Shown here one piece after another: positions 8,901 to 15,933 of a stretch of DNA of 64,000 nucleotides. The position numbers and the translations under genes were made by a program. Source of the stretch: Parabacteroides distasonis (GTDB lineage: Bacteria; Bacteroidota; Bacteroidia; Bacteroidales; Tannerellaceae). The stretch covers positions 1-64,000 of the forward strand of contig JAFBIU010000017.1 in the NCBI GenBank assembly GCA_021531775.1, read 5' to 3'. The stretch's first letter is position 1, and every line of letters begins with the position of its first letter. A model generated the notes under the pieces. It was not told the DNA's origin. It saw only the letters and a program-made list of their open reading frames with translations, and ran no database searches.

Positions 8901-9177
8901 TGTTGACTCGTTCCAAGGAAAGGAATTTGACATTGTGATTCTCAGCACAGTTCGTTCCAATAGTCAAAGTCGAGAAGACGGAAATGAAAAGAGAGTTTTT
9001 GGATTCTTGACTTTGAAGAACCGTTTGAATGTAGCCTTCTCACGAGCACAGAAATTAGTCATAGTTGTTGGCGATGCCAATATGTTCGAAGATAGCTATG
9101 CTGAAAAGTATGTGCCTGGTATTTACAATTTTTGTACAAATATAACAAAGAGCAAACCATATGGCAATAGAATCTAA
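5932..9177 (+). CDS. UPF1/Dna2-like SF1 helicase; gene 2 of the defence-like operon
   Basis: A 1081-residue protein. Residues ~1-400 are a non-helicase, largely beta region unlike anything I recognise. The helicase motifs follow in order: Walker A GPPGTGKTT near 440, motif II ILEEAAR near 757 (Glu-Glu instead of the usual Asp-Glu), motif III MVGDQNQLP near 782, motif IV NEQFRMHP near 842, motif V VDSFQGKEFD near 990, motif VI RLNVAFSRAQ near 1030. About 280 residues are inserted between motifs Ia and II. The arrangement is that of UPF1-like superfamily 1B helicases, which translocate 5' to 3' on RNA or DNA. The gene overlaps its neighbours by 14 and 17 bases, and its codon use is strongly AT-biased like the rest of the operon. 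Nucleic-acid preference cannot be read from sequence. Confidence 0.88.
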   Translation: MQKIEKIYELFAEEAFGNSFECRIDDDIHVEGCAPIYLQKWDTLCPLFTIRQKGNNDSMEDKPITIRFKETPNIAPSEPPSFNYLFWIEPLEDKGLFTFKYIECGTVTPLPQLDIAYDDSTKISFRTADSEQLKKNLSNNYVFDAGKYKLLFVKAWQNGGKNWNIYGIRSDKEKDNPRFIDVPLIENEHKENVRVVKKEIFSKVCFPKRFDEIDVLAYENINFVDIGQAKEAHDALVNKAHSGEALMGLWTEYSRIELEIAREQSDELGKIAYHFSAKPKNGIAHLVLEINPDQTSLLYRLASSEPQFQLVCDKTQPPIVTMLKFNPHNREAKFEDELYRLPSSGILELSLLGNEIVDKRRSQAVKQLFKGRTIVLQNLLFAIENEADKMLEDSHKHISAWSKKTENFLREKFGIEHLTKNQEEAVEIALNNRNDITIIQGPPGTGKTTVVAAICHRLLELADKKEKDGAVKTILASAFQNDTIEHLASKVYTHGLPTVKMGKKTMGVRAEERFISDFEKDLQKEIDSRGGESEMRVSSRLSSLAALFSKENNADEIIASVTEIVPEDTPITGISFDRLREIRSGVRSFIRKNERDLELINSIPTTEDEYNFGNTLGIIADVLQAGFDLNEEDIQFLEDAPEINPDADCLEKLSTFKASMVEKITAQKVQVEENFQNEMLSWLEDAAACARRYEETNYENEDDFIRSVLSDLKKDLHGNSSYIRHSLQEYGDTVAATNQLAGSMEMKDFPHIKNVILEEAARSNPLDLIIPMVKAEDRIIMVGDQNQLPHLLESDVAERSLAMIEDIDEKKEKRRLYEQSLFGIIFENVQKARRQRCITLNEQFRMHPTIGDFISNTYYTDPKTGEGMLKPGSEQLYETKRHHLSIPWAKDKTMIFCNVPGDKPESKGQSKSRQAEAARIMSIIDELREDPEFKNLSVGVITFYSKQVTTLFEEAAKPEHGYVIKDKDGYSIAPKYRTIDGDKEKFRIGSVDSFQGKEFDIVILSTVRSNSQSREDGNEKRVFGFLTLKNRLNVAFSRAQKLVIVVGDANMFEDSYAEKYVPGIYNFCTNITKSKPYGNRI

Positions 9178-10660
9178 TAAGACAATTTTCATGGGAATGG
9201 CGAAACCAAGTGACAAATGTCTATTGGTTTCTATTCCAATGAGCATGTATAGAATTCAGACCAATAAGTTTACATCGGGTTTGAATTACTTTCAAAAGGC
9301 TGTACTTAAATTAAAGTATATGCCTCAGATTAGTAATGCAAAGATTGCAGAGTTGTTGCATCTTGACGAGCACTTGATCAATCTTATTGTTTCACAACTT
9401 GAAAGTAAGGGACTATTACTTAGCACAGGATTCCTGACCCCAGAAGGGGAAGAGATGCGTAACAATGCTGATGGATTCATAGTAGATGATTCTCAGAGGC
9501 AGATTGGCTATATCTTCTCATACGATGACGGTAATGAACTATTTCCTTACTATCAGAGAGAAGTAAATTTTGCTGATGTTTCCAATAGTGAACTGGTCTA
9601 TAATACAGACAGGGGGACAAGATCTGTAGAGGCTCCATTGAACATTATTGAGAGTCTAAACACGTTGGGTCTTCCACCTTCAGAGGAAGAAATTCTTCAA
9701 GTTATAAAGAATTCCACCTACAGGGATATAGAGAGCGATGGCGATATTGAAGACATTACTCAACAAATGTTTCAGATTAAGTATATCCCCAACAACAAGC
9801 CAGAGACAGTGATGGTATGTACCTACATATATCTCCCACAAGGGGACAATGGGTATGATGATGACTGGCTTGTTCTTGATCCTTTCGGCAAAGGGAACAA
9901 TTATGAGCTGAAGCTGTATCTTGAAAAAGAAAAGAAAACCAACAGGCAGTTTTCAACCGCTCTCTTCAACACCTTCAAGGATGTTGTAACAGAAAACAAT
10001 AGAAAGTTTGACGAAAGCATGAAATGGTTTGAGGAACAGGTCCAGGAAAGAATCGCTATCGTTTTTGATGATGATTTTCAGAAGATGGACTCTAATATTC
10101 AGCAAGCCATACATAACGTCGTTAATTCTTATATGCGAATGGAGCGTAATGACTTCAAGTCAATTTGTCACGATCAAAAGCAAATGTTCTTCATGAATAT
10201 GCAAACTGCTATAGAGAGTATCTTAATACAAGACCAAACTGATAGAGAGGATATTTATGAAGATCTGGACAACAATTATGGTGAATATGCTGCACAGGTG
10301 GACAGACAAGACTGCTTGAAGGCAGTATATAGGAAAAAAATCCTTTCTGATACCACTTTCGTTCCAAATGTTTTATTAAAATTGAAAACAAAAAATTGGA
10401 AAGGGCGTTCTCTTCTCGATTATCTGATGAAGTTCATTATGTCTCTTTCATGTGAACCGAACCTTGAAGACTGTAAGGTCATTAAAGTATTCAAGAATCG
10501 AATTGATACTATTGTTGGCATAACAGAAATGCGTAATCATGTTGGTCATGGTACTACTGAGTCCCAAGACAGAAGTTCTGCATTTACTGGAGCGGATGCT
10601 GTAGAGTATTTCAACTTTATGACAGATTTAATTAATGATTATATTAAAACACTGGAATAA
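9161..10660 (+). CDS. Winged-helix protein with a HEPN-like RNxxxH motif; gene 3 of the defence-like operon
   Basis: A 499-residue protein not matching a family I know by name. Residues ~37-95 (FQKAVLKLKYMPQ, then AKIAELLHLDEHLINLIVSQLESKGLL) have the spacing of a winged helix-turn-helix. The centre is acidic, mixed alpha/beta. The last ~110 residues are helical and carry EMRNHVGHG: R458-N459-x3-H463 fits the R(N/D)xxxH catalytic motif of HEPN ribonucleases. HEPN domains are common effectors in abortive-infection systems. The start ATG at 9161 lies 17 bases inside the helicase gene, and its last base is shared with gene 4 (TAATG). If the HEPN call is right, this is a candidate toxic effector; the call rests on one motif in a helical context. 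Confidence 0.6.
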   Translation: MAIESNKTIFMGMAKPSDKCLLVSIPMSMYRIQTNKFTSGLNYFQKAVLKLKYMPQISNAKIAELLHLDEHLINLIVSQLESKGLLLSTGFLTPEGEEMRNNADGFIVDDSQRQIGYIFSYDDGNELFPYYQREVNFADVSNSELVYNTDRGTRSVEAPLNIIESLNTLGLPPSEEEILQVIKNSTYRDIESDGDIEDITQQMFQIKYIPNNKPETVMVCTYIYLPQGDNGYDDDWLVLDPFGKGNNYELKLYLEKEKKTNRQFSTALFNTFKDVVTENNRKFDESMKWFEEQVQERIAIVFDDDFQKMDSNIQQAIHNVVNSYMRMERNDFKSICHDQKQMFFMNMQTAIESILIQDQTDREDIYEDLDNNYGEYAAQVDRQDCLKAVYRKKILSDTTFVPNVLLKLKTKNWKGRSLLDYLMKFIMSLSCEPNLEDCKVIKVFKNRIDTIVGITEMRNHVGHGTTESQDRSSAFTGADAVEYFNFMTDLINDYIKTLE

Positions 10661-13062
10661 TGGCAAAGAATAAGAACAAAAATAAGAATAAGAACAACCA
10701 AAGCAATAAGAATATTGATTCTCATGTTAAGGTTGTGACAGATCTTCCCCAAGAACAAGTTGATAAGATTACAACATTTTCTGAAGAAGAAATGCCTGTT
10801 GAAGCAGCAGAAATCCCTGCGGAGGAACTTGTTGATACCAAAGAGGATGCTCAAAGGATAGAAGACATTAAAAAGACTGGCAATGTTGATGGTTACATCA
10901 GCAAACTCCATGATATGTTGGTTCGAATCAAGGCCATCGAAAAAAGAGCTGAAGAAATTAAAAACAGGCATCTTCAAGAACAAGCTACATTGGATAAAGA
11001 CAAAAAAGATTTTGAGGTTTATAAAAAAGATGAAAAAGAGAAGCTTGAATCAGAAAGGAAGCTGAATAACGATAGGCAGAAGAAGCTTGACGAGGAGAAA
11101 ATGGCTATAGACAATGGAGAATATACCACTGTTATAAAAAGCCTTTTGGATTCGATGCGCTCTACCGAAGAAGAAATTACTAATTCGACCAAAACACTGG
11201 TTGAAGATATGGGGAAAAAGCATGAATCTTATATCAACTCACTGTTTGAACTCAACAAGAAGAAGGAGGAATTAGACGAGCAAAATCTTCAGTTGGAGGC
11301 TGATAAAGCAGAACTTGAAAGAAAGCGTAAACTTTTTGAGTCTTCCAAGAAATCTGCAGAGAAACGCATCAGGCAGGAAATTGAAGATGAGTATGATGAT
11401 AAGATTAATGACTTGGAGGATGAAAAGTTCTCGTTAAAGAGCAAGAACGTGAAGTTGGAAAAAGAAAACAAATCACTATCCGACTTCAAGCGCGAACTCA
11501 TGTCTGCTTTTGAGTCTTCTGATGCAGTGAAGATGATCAAAGAACAAAATATCCTCAAAGAGAAATGCAAGAAACTTGAGGCAGAGTTGAATTCCCGCCA
11601 TTCTGAGGCAGAATACGAAGAAAAAGCGAATGCTGTCACAGAATTGAAGGCTAAAATTCGTGAGATGGAAAATAAAGTCAGCGAAGAAAGACTTAGCGAA
11701 CTTAGACTGTCTTTACACAATGCCGATGCCTATATACTTGAAATCAATACATATAAGGCACAGATTGACAGTTCAAAGGCAAGAGAAAAAAGTTTGTTGA
11801 GAACTGTTGCAGACTTGCATGAGACCATCAATCAACTTAAAGATGAGGAGAAAGCCAAGCAAAGTGCTTTTGAACAGACAAGACACATGGATGAGAGCCC
11901 TGAACTTACAAATCGCAAGTTAAGATATATCCGTCCTAATAGCCTAAAGGAACTTGTTGAGTATTTGCAGAAGTACATGGCCAGTGCCAAAGACCCCAAG
12001 CCGTTTTATTATGATCAGAAGACAATTCGTACCTTCATGGCCGGACTTAACATGTCACTCCTTAGTATTTTGCAAGGTATAAGTGGTACAGGTAAGACAA
12101 GTTTGCCCCGTGAAATTGCAAAGGCTCTTGTTGCTGGCGCAGAAGGCTACACTGGTAAGGACGATAATGGAAACAGAAATGAACCATACCGTATTTGCGC
12201 CATTCAATCTGGTTGGCGAGATAATATGGACTTGATGGGCTTTTACAACAACTTTGAAAAGAAATACAAGGAAACGGATTTCTTCAAAGCATTGTATTTG
12301 GCAGCTCAACCTAAATACAAGAATACCCTTTTTCTCATCATTCTTGACGAGATGAATCTGTCACATCCAGAGCATTACTTTGCTGATTTCCTTTCTTTGA
12401 TGGAACAAAGCACCGGTGACCGCTATATCAAGATAAATGCAGATGAAGAACTTTTGCCGAAGTTGTTCAAGGGTCGTCAGATGCAGTTACCTCCTAATGT
12501 GAGATTCATCGGAACTGCCAATCATGATGAAACAACCCTGGACTTCGCCCCAAAAACTTATGACCGCTCCAACGTCATGGTTATGGGAACCAACGACAAA
12601 AGCAAGGTAATGGAAGAGATTCAGTCGGCTAAGTCTGGAAACCCGACAAGCAGAGACAGACTCTCTGTAGATTATCATTGGCTTAGGGAGCAATTTGCTG
12701 ATGCAGAAGTACAATACATAAGTAGATATGAGGAATTTGACAAATTCATCAAAACTCAAAATCTCTGTAATTGGCTAAATGACCGTGGAATAGGCATTGG
12801 CAACCGTTTTGATGAACAGGCACGAAAGTTCATATGTGGCTATATTGCACTTGGAGAAAATACCACCGAATGTCTTGCAGAAGCAGCAGACCACTTGATT
12901 ACAAGTCGTTTGTTCAGATCGTTGAAGAATAGGTATGACTTGACTGCGGACAATTTGGAGGATTTCCAAAAGAAATATAACAAATTGTTCACTGAGGCAT
13001 TCAAGAAACAAGAACCTGTTGAAGGAAATAAACTGTTAAATGCTGAGATTTTAAAAAAATAA
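10660..13062 (+). CDS. Coiled-coil McrB-type AAA+ protein; gene 4 of the defence-like operon
   Basis: An 800-residue protein. It opens with a Lys-Asn repeat (MAKNKNKNKNKNN), then an acidic segment, then a very long Lys/Glu-rich coiled coil (residues ~75-410). The C-terminal half is a McrB-family AAA+ domain: Walker A GISGTGKTSLP near 472-482, Walker B LFLIILDEMNLS near 557, and the McrB-type sensor FIGTANHDETT near 615-625, equivalent to the MNTAD motif of McrB. McrB proteins are GTPases that drive a McrC nuclease partner, and the next gene is a McrC-related DUF2357 protein with a 1-base TAATG overlap. The long coiled coil in place of a DNA-recognition domain is the hallmark of coiled-coil variants of type IV restriction systems. 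Nucleotide preference (GTP or ATP) is not determinable here. Confidence 0.85.
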   Translation: MAKNKNKNKNKNNQSNKNIDSHVKVVTDLPQEQVDKITTFSEEEMPVEAAEIPAEELVDTKEDAQRIEDIKKTGNVDGYISKLHDMLVRIKAIEKRAEEIKNRHLQEQATLDKDKKDFEVYKKDEKEKLESERKLNNDRQKKLDEEKMAIDNGEYTTVIKSLLDSMRSTEEEITNSTKTLVEDMGKKHESYINSLFELNKKKEELDEQNLQLEADKAELERKRKLFESSKKSAEKRIRQEIEDEYDDKINDLEDEKFSLKSKNVKLEKENKSLSDFKRELMSAFESSDAVKMIKEQNILKEKCKKLEAELNSRHSEAEYEEKANAVTELKAKIREMENKVSEERLSELRLSLHNADAYILEINTYKAQIDSSKAREKSLLRTVADLHETINQLKDEEKAKQSAFEQTRHMDESPELTNRKLRYIRPNSLKELVEYLQKYMASAKDPKPFYYDQKTIRTFMAGLNMSLLSILQGISGTGKTSLPREIAKALVAGAEGYTGKDDNGNRNEPYRICAIQSGWRDNMDLMGFYNNFEKKYKETDFFKALYLAAQPKYKNTLFLIILDEMNLSHPEHYFADFLSLMEQSTGDRYIKINADEELLPKLFKGRQMQLPPNVRFIGTANHDETTLDFAPKTYDRSNVMVMGTNDKSKVMEEIQSAKSGNPTSRDRLSVDYHWLREQFADAEVQYISRYEEFDKFIKTQNLCNWLNDRGIGIGNRFDEQARKFICGYIALGENTTECLAEAADHLITSRLFRSLKNRYDLTADNLEDFQKKYNKLFTEAFKKQEPVEGNKLLNAEILKK

Positions 13063-14921
13063 TGCAAATAATAGACAGATATACTGGAAAAATCCTTAAT
13101 GATAGCAATCTTCCTGGCGATATTGAGTTAGGAAGATATGCTATTTCTATGGGTTCAACCTATAAGGAGTTGACATCAAAAAGCTATAAAGTTCAAGAAG
13201 GTCAACGTATTCATCAGGAACTTTTAGATGATGTTAACACAGATAAGCATAATATCTTTGAAATCATTTCAGAATCTGTAGAGAACGGTGATTTTAGATC
13301 AATTCCTTTGCTGCAGGGAATTAAGAATGGATTGGAATTTGGTGATTTTGCAACGCAAATGGAAGAAGACTTTAAGCATATTGAAGCAATTTTCCATGCA
13401 CCATACTCTAAACTCAATCGTACAATCGAAAAAGTACCCGTTTCAAGAGCAAAGCGTATTTCAAATAGAAGCAATCAATATTTGGCTGCTCACACAGAAG
13501 ATTGGCTCCATAAAGGATTAGTTAGTTTTAGGCCAAGTCGTATATTGACTGAAGAAATAATTTCCGATGAGAATGTTTTCGAAAATCAATTGCTTATTGC
13601 ATTGGTCACAAGAGCAGCACATCTTCTGGAAAGAAAGTTGCGATATACACGTGACATTACAGAATTTCTCATTGAATATTCCAAGTTGATAGAAAAACAT
13701 GAGAAATCAGAAGATTGTTGGTATAAGAAAGTAAGGAGAGAACTTAGTCTTGCCGGCAAGGTTTATGACGAACAATCTGGGAATTATAAGGCAGCAAACG
13801 CTGACATTCAGATTGTGACTTCCACAATGAAGCGTCTAAAAAAATTAAGAGACTCCTTATTAAAGCTCCGTCAGTATGATTTGTTTTATAATGTAGATCA
13901 ACGTTTAGTCAAGTCTGTACAATATCATGACACAAACGTTCTGATTAACGACCAACATTATAGGTATCTAAAGAAACTTTGGGTTTTATTACTCAAAGAA
14001 GAAAATGCTAACCCAGACGACAATAAGGCAGATGCTGATGAATATATTATCAACAATGTCCGAAATTACGGTATATCAATAATCAATTATGCAGTTAAAG
14101 ACATCGAGTACCTTGACTATAATGTCGTAGGCACGGATAAACAATGGGAGGCGCAACGTGAGAATTGTCCAGACATACGTCTTTCCGTTGACAAGTATGG
14201 AGTAATCAATGTTATGGTTGGCTCTAAAAAGTTAAGATTTATAGTAACTTGTGACCTTCCCTACTTGTCTGGCAGTCTATTATTACCAGAGAACACCTAT
14301 ATAATTGCATATGACAACAATGATGCTGATGACGAATATGTAAGGTCATCGGTTAATTCTGCTAATATAATTCCAGTTTCATTAAGAGATATTACTTGCG
14401 TTGAACGTATTGCAATCATTTTAAGGAAAGAAATGTTGAAACAGTATGTAGAGAACACATTATTCAAGGCTTATGAAATGCCGCGAATACTTCTTCCTTA
14501 TTACAATCTGATTGCAACGTTTATTACATGCATTCAAATAGATGCAAAGGTGCCAAGTTATATCTTCACAAAATATCCAATAGTTGAGTTCAACAAAAAC
14601 AAATGGCGTGATACAGTTCTAAACAGCGACGACTATAAGGATAAGAGCCGAATGGAACAGAAGAAAATATCAGATGCTCTTGACACCTTTATTGATGATT
14701 ACGAGCTATATGCAATGGATTTGCGAGACAAACTTAGATGCTTTGACCCAGATTGTTCATTGCAAATAAATAGTTGGCAATGTGATTCATTAAGTTATAT
14801 TGTGTGTTCTTGCGGTTATGTATTAGATTCATCCAACAAGAATCGAATAATGTTTTACAAAAAAGATTCACACTTTTCACCAGAAGAAATGGGTATGAAT
14901 TATTTAGAAATCAAATTGTAA
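13062..14921 (+). CDS. DUF2357/McrC-related protein; gene 5 of the defence-like operon
   Basis: The 619-residue protein has the DUF2357-like layout found next to McrB-type AAA proteins: an N-terminal beta region, a helical centre containing ENQLLIALVTRAAHLLERKLRY (residues ~171-192) and YRYLKKLWVLLLKE near 305, then a mixed domain. In McrC-type members that last domain is a PD-(D/E)xK nuclease. Here PDIRLSVDKYGVINV near 370 could be its first acidic strand, but I do not see a clear ExK, so the nuclease may be divergent or inactive. Near the C-terminus there are cysteines resembling a zinc ribbon (CFDPDC, WQC, VCSCGYVLD, residues ~563-590). It is expected to partner the AAA+ protein upstream. 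It is the last gene of the operon. Confidence 0.75.
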   Translation: MQIIDRYTGKILNDSNLPGDIELGRYAISMGSTYKELTSKSYKVQEGQRIHQELLDDVNTDKHNIFEIISESVENGDFRSIPLLQGIKNGLEFGDFATQMEEDFKHIEAIFHAPYSKLNRTIEKVPVSRAKRISNRSNQYLAAHTEDWLHKGLVSFRPSRILTEEIISDENVFENQLLIALVTRAAHLLERKLRYTRDITEFLIEYSKLIEKHEKSEDCWYKKVRRELSLAGKVYDEQSGNYKAANADIQIVTSTMKRLKKLRDSLLKLRQYDLFYNVDQRLVKSVQYHDTNVLINDQHYRYLKKLWVLLLKEENANPDDNKADADEYIINNVRNYGISIINYAVKDIEYLDYNVVGTDKQWEAQRENCPDIRLSVDKYGVINVMVGSKKLRFIVTCDLPYLSGSLLLPENTYIIAYDNNDADDEYVRSSVNSANIIPVSLRDITCVERIAIILRKEMLKQYVENTLFKAYEMPRILLPYYNLIATFITCIQIDAKVPSYIFTKYPIVEFNKNKWRDTVLNSDDYKDKSRMEQKKISDALDTFIDDYELYAMDLRDKLRCFDPDCSLQINSWQCDSLSYIVCSCGYVLDSSNKNRIMFYKKDSHFSPEEMGMNYLEIKL

Positions 14922-14947
14922 TAAACAAAACATTTTTCAGCAGTAGC

Positions 14948-15067
14948 ATGAAACAGTATAATAGAGTAATGCTTGGTAAACATGGTATGTATATTGGCGA
15001 AAACGGAGCATACCCACCCACTAAGGGCGGTTCAATCCAGCCACTTGTGAGCATAAAATCAGCTTGA
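14948..15067 (+). pseudogene. Truncated N-terminus of a restriction-like gene
   Basis: The reading frame from 14948 begins MKQYNRVMLGKHGMYIGE. This resembles the conserved start (yYRiMLGkks) of proteins with McrB/Mrr-type restriction domains, but the resemblance ends after about 15 residues and the frame closes at 39 codons. It lies 26 bases after the five-gene operon. It is most likely the stump of another restriction or defence gene; it could also be a chance match. Confidence 0.35.
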
Positions 15068-15232
15068 AATCGGCTTAAAAAAAACGGAGTATATCCGTTC
15101 ACTTTTCCGCTCTTTTCATGTATATTGTATGTAGAATCTTATCTAACATACGATACACAGCCATGGTAGGAAAGACTAAGGTTATTGATTTGGCGTTGTA
15201 TCCTTGATCAAAAACAGATACAGGTAAAGGAT
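15068..15232. other. Non-coding remnant DNA between broken genes
   Basis: AT-rich sequence with no gene I can support. A 14-codon frame from the ATG at 15162 (MVGKTKVIDLALYP) stops at once. The stretch sits between two gene stumps and is probably deletion debris. Confidence 0.3.
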
Positions 15233-15430
15233 ATGAAGAAACCGTTTGTATTCGGTATAACCCTGGAAGAAGATCACTTTGTAAGCAGAAAAAAGGTGAT
15301 CAACAGGCTATCGACCTATTTCCACTATGGCGTGTTATTTTTGGCGATGGTGTTGACCGTGTATGTGTCATTACCTTTCTGCCATTGGCACAAAGGAGCC
15401 TTAATATCATTTGGTCGCCTCATTATGTAA
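15233..15430 (+). pseudogene. N-terminal stump of a Bacteroidales AAA ATPase
   Basis: The frame from 15233 begins MKKPFVFGITLEEDHFVSRK, which fits the conserved N-terminus (NPF.(Y/F)G..v.gd.F..R) of the archaeal-ATPase-like AAA proteins abundant in Bacteroidales. After VINRLSTYFHYG, where the family has its Walker A region, the sequence turns into an unrelated hydrophobic tail and stops. The family is normally 350-480 residues, so at least 80 percent is missing. Confidence 0.5.
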
Positions 15431-15467
15431 GACTCTATATAGGCAAATATTGGAAGAAAGGGCGTTG

Positions 15468-15560
15468 ATGCAAGAAATCCGTTATTTGGACAAGTTAGTC
15501 GATGATCTGGCTAAGAAAAAGACTTCATCAACAGTCTATGAGCGATTTTTGCATGCCTAA
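15468..15560 (+). pseudogene. Short orphan C-terminal-like fragment
   Basis: A 30-codon frame, MQEIRYLDKLVDDLAKKKTS and on to YERFLHA, with a coding-like amphipathic helix. It looks like the tail of a longer protein, perhaps the ATPase broken just upstream, but I cannot name the family. It is followed by a hairpin at 15563-15587. Confidence 0.3.
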
Positions 15561-15562
15561 TC

Positions 15563-15587
15563 GGCTTCCGACTCAGTCGGATAAGCC
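15563..15587. repeat. Hairpin between gene remnants
   Basis: GGCTTCCGACT (15563-15573) pairs with AGTCGG plus AAGCC (15575-15580 and 15583-15587), an 11-bp stem with a 1-base loop and a 2-base bulge. No T-run follows it. It may be an old terminator or a junction left by deletion. Confidence 0.4.
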
Positions 15588-15705
15588 TCTGTGGTTTCCA
15601 TACGATGGCTGCAATAGCGGAACATTTTGTAAAAGATAAATGTCAAGAGTCTCATTCTTACATCCTTCATTGAGACAAACATATTCATTTTTAATGCAAA
15701 ACGTT

Positions 15706-15713
15706 TATCTTTG
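15706..15713 (+). promoter_or_regulatory. -7 promoter element of the KilA-N remnant
   Basis: TATCTTTG matches TAnnTTTG and lies 18 bases upstream of the ATG at 15732. The promoter appears intact although the gene it served is broken. Confidence 0.5.
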
Positions 15714-15731
15714 CATTCTAATAGGAATACT

Positions 15732-15930
15732 ATGGCAAAGATAAACGTACAAAACACAGAAATAACGGTGGTCAGTTACAATGAAGCTGACTAATGGGAA
15801 AGTCTGTATAATCCCGGTTTTAACACCATCGAATTCGAGGGGGTTAAAAAGGAAGAACGTGGCAATGTTCGGCATGACGGCAAAGCAATGGCGGGAATCC
15901 AATCCCGAACAGAAAGGTAACATTGGAGTT
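15732..15930 (+). pseudogene. Broken KilA-N domain gene
   Basis: The frame starts MAKINVQNTEITVVS, typical of Bacteroidales KilA-N proteins, then meets a stop (TAA) after NEAD. The same frame resumes with WESLYNPGFNTIEFEGVKK, which fits the usual WE.LyNPnFn.iEF segment, so the SLTDMAR block between them is deleted. A frameshift near 15860 leads to MTAKQWRESNPEQKGNIGVW, again the expected next block in another frame. The C-terminus is lost where the DMT transporter gene begins from the other side. KilA-N proteins are DNA-binding proteins of phages and mobile elements. Confidence 0.7.
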
Positions 15931-15933
15931 TGG

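Noticed and set aside
10660-10722. Lys-Asn codon repeat as a possible phase-variable repeat
   Set aside because: The AAG/AAT/AAC mix is imperfect at DNA level and in frame, so slippage would not give a simple on/off switch. It is just a low-complexity N-terminus.
13214-13474. Minus-strand frames inside the AT-rich operon (for example 11289-11720 and 13214-13474)
   Set aside because: Ser/Leu/Phe-rich translations opposite Lys/Glu-rich coiled-coil coding are expected shadows; no start signals.
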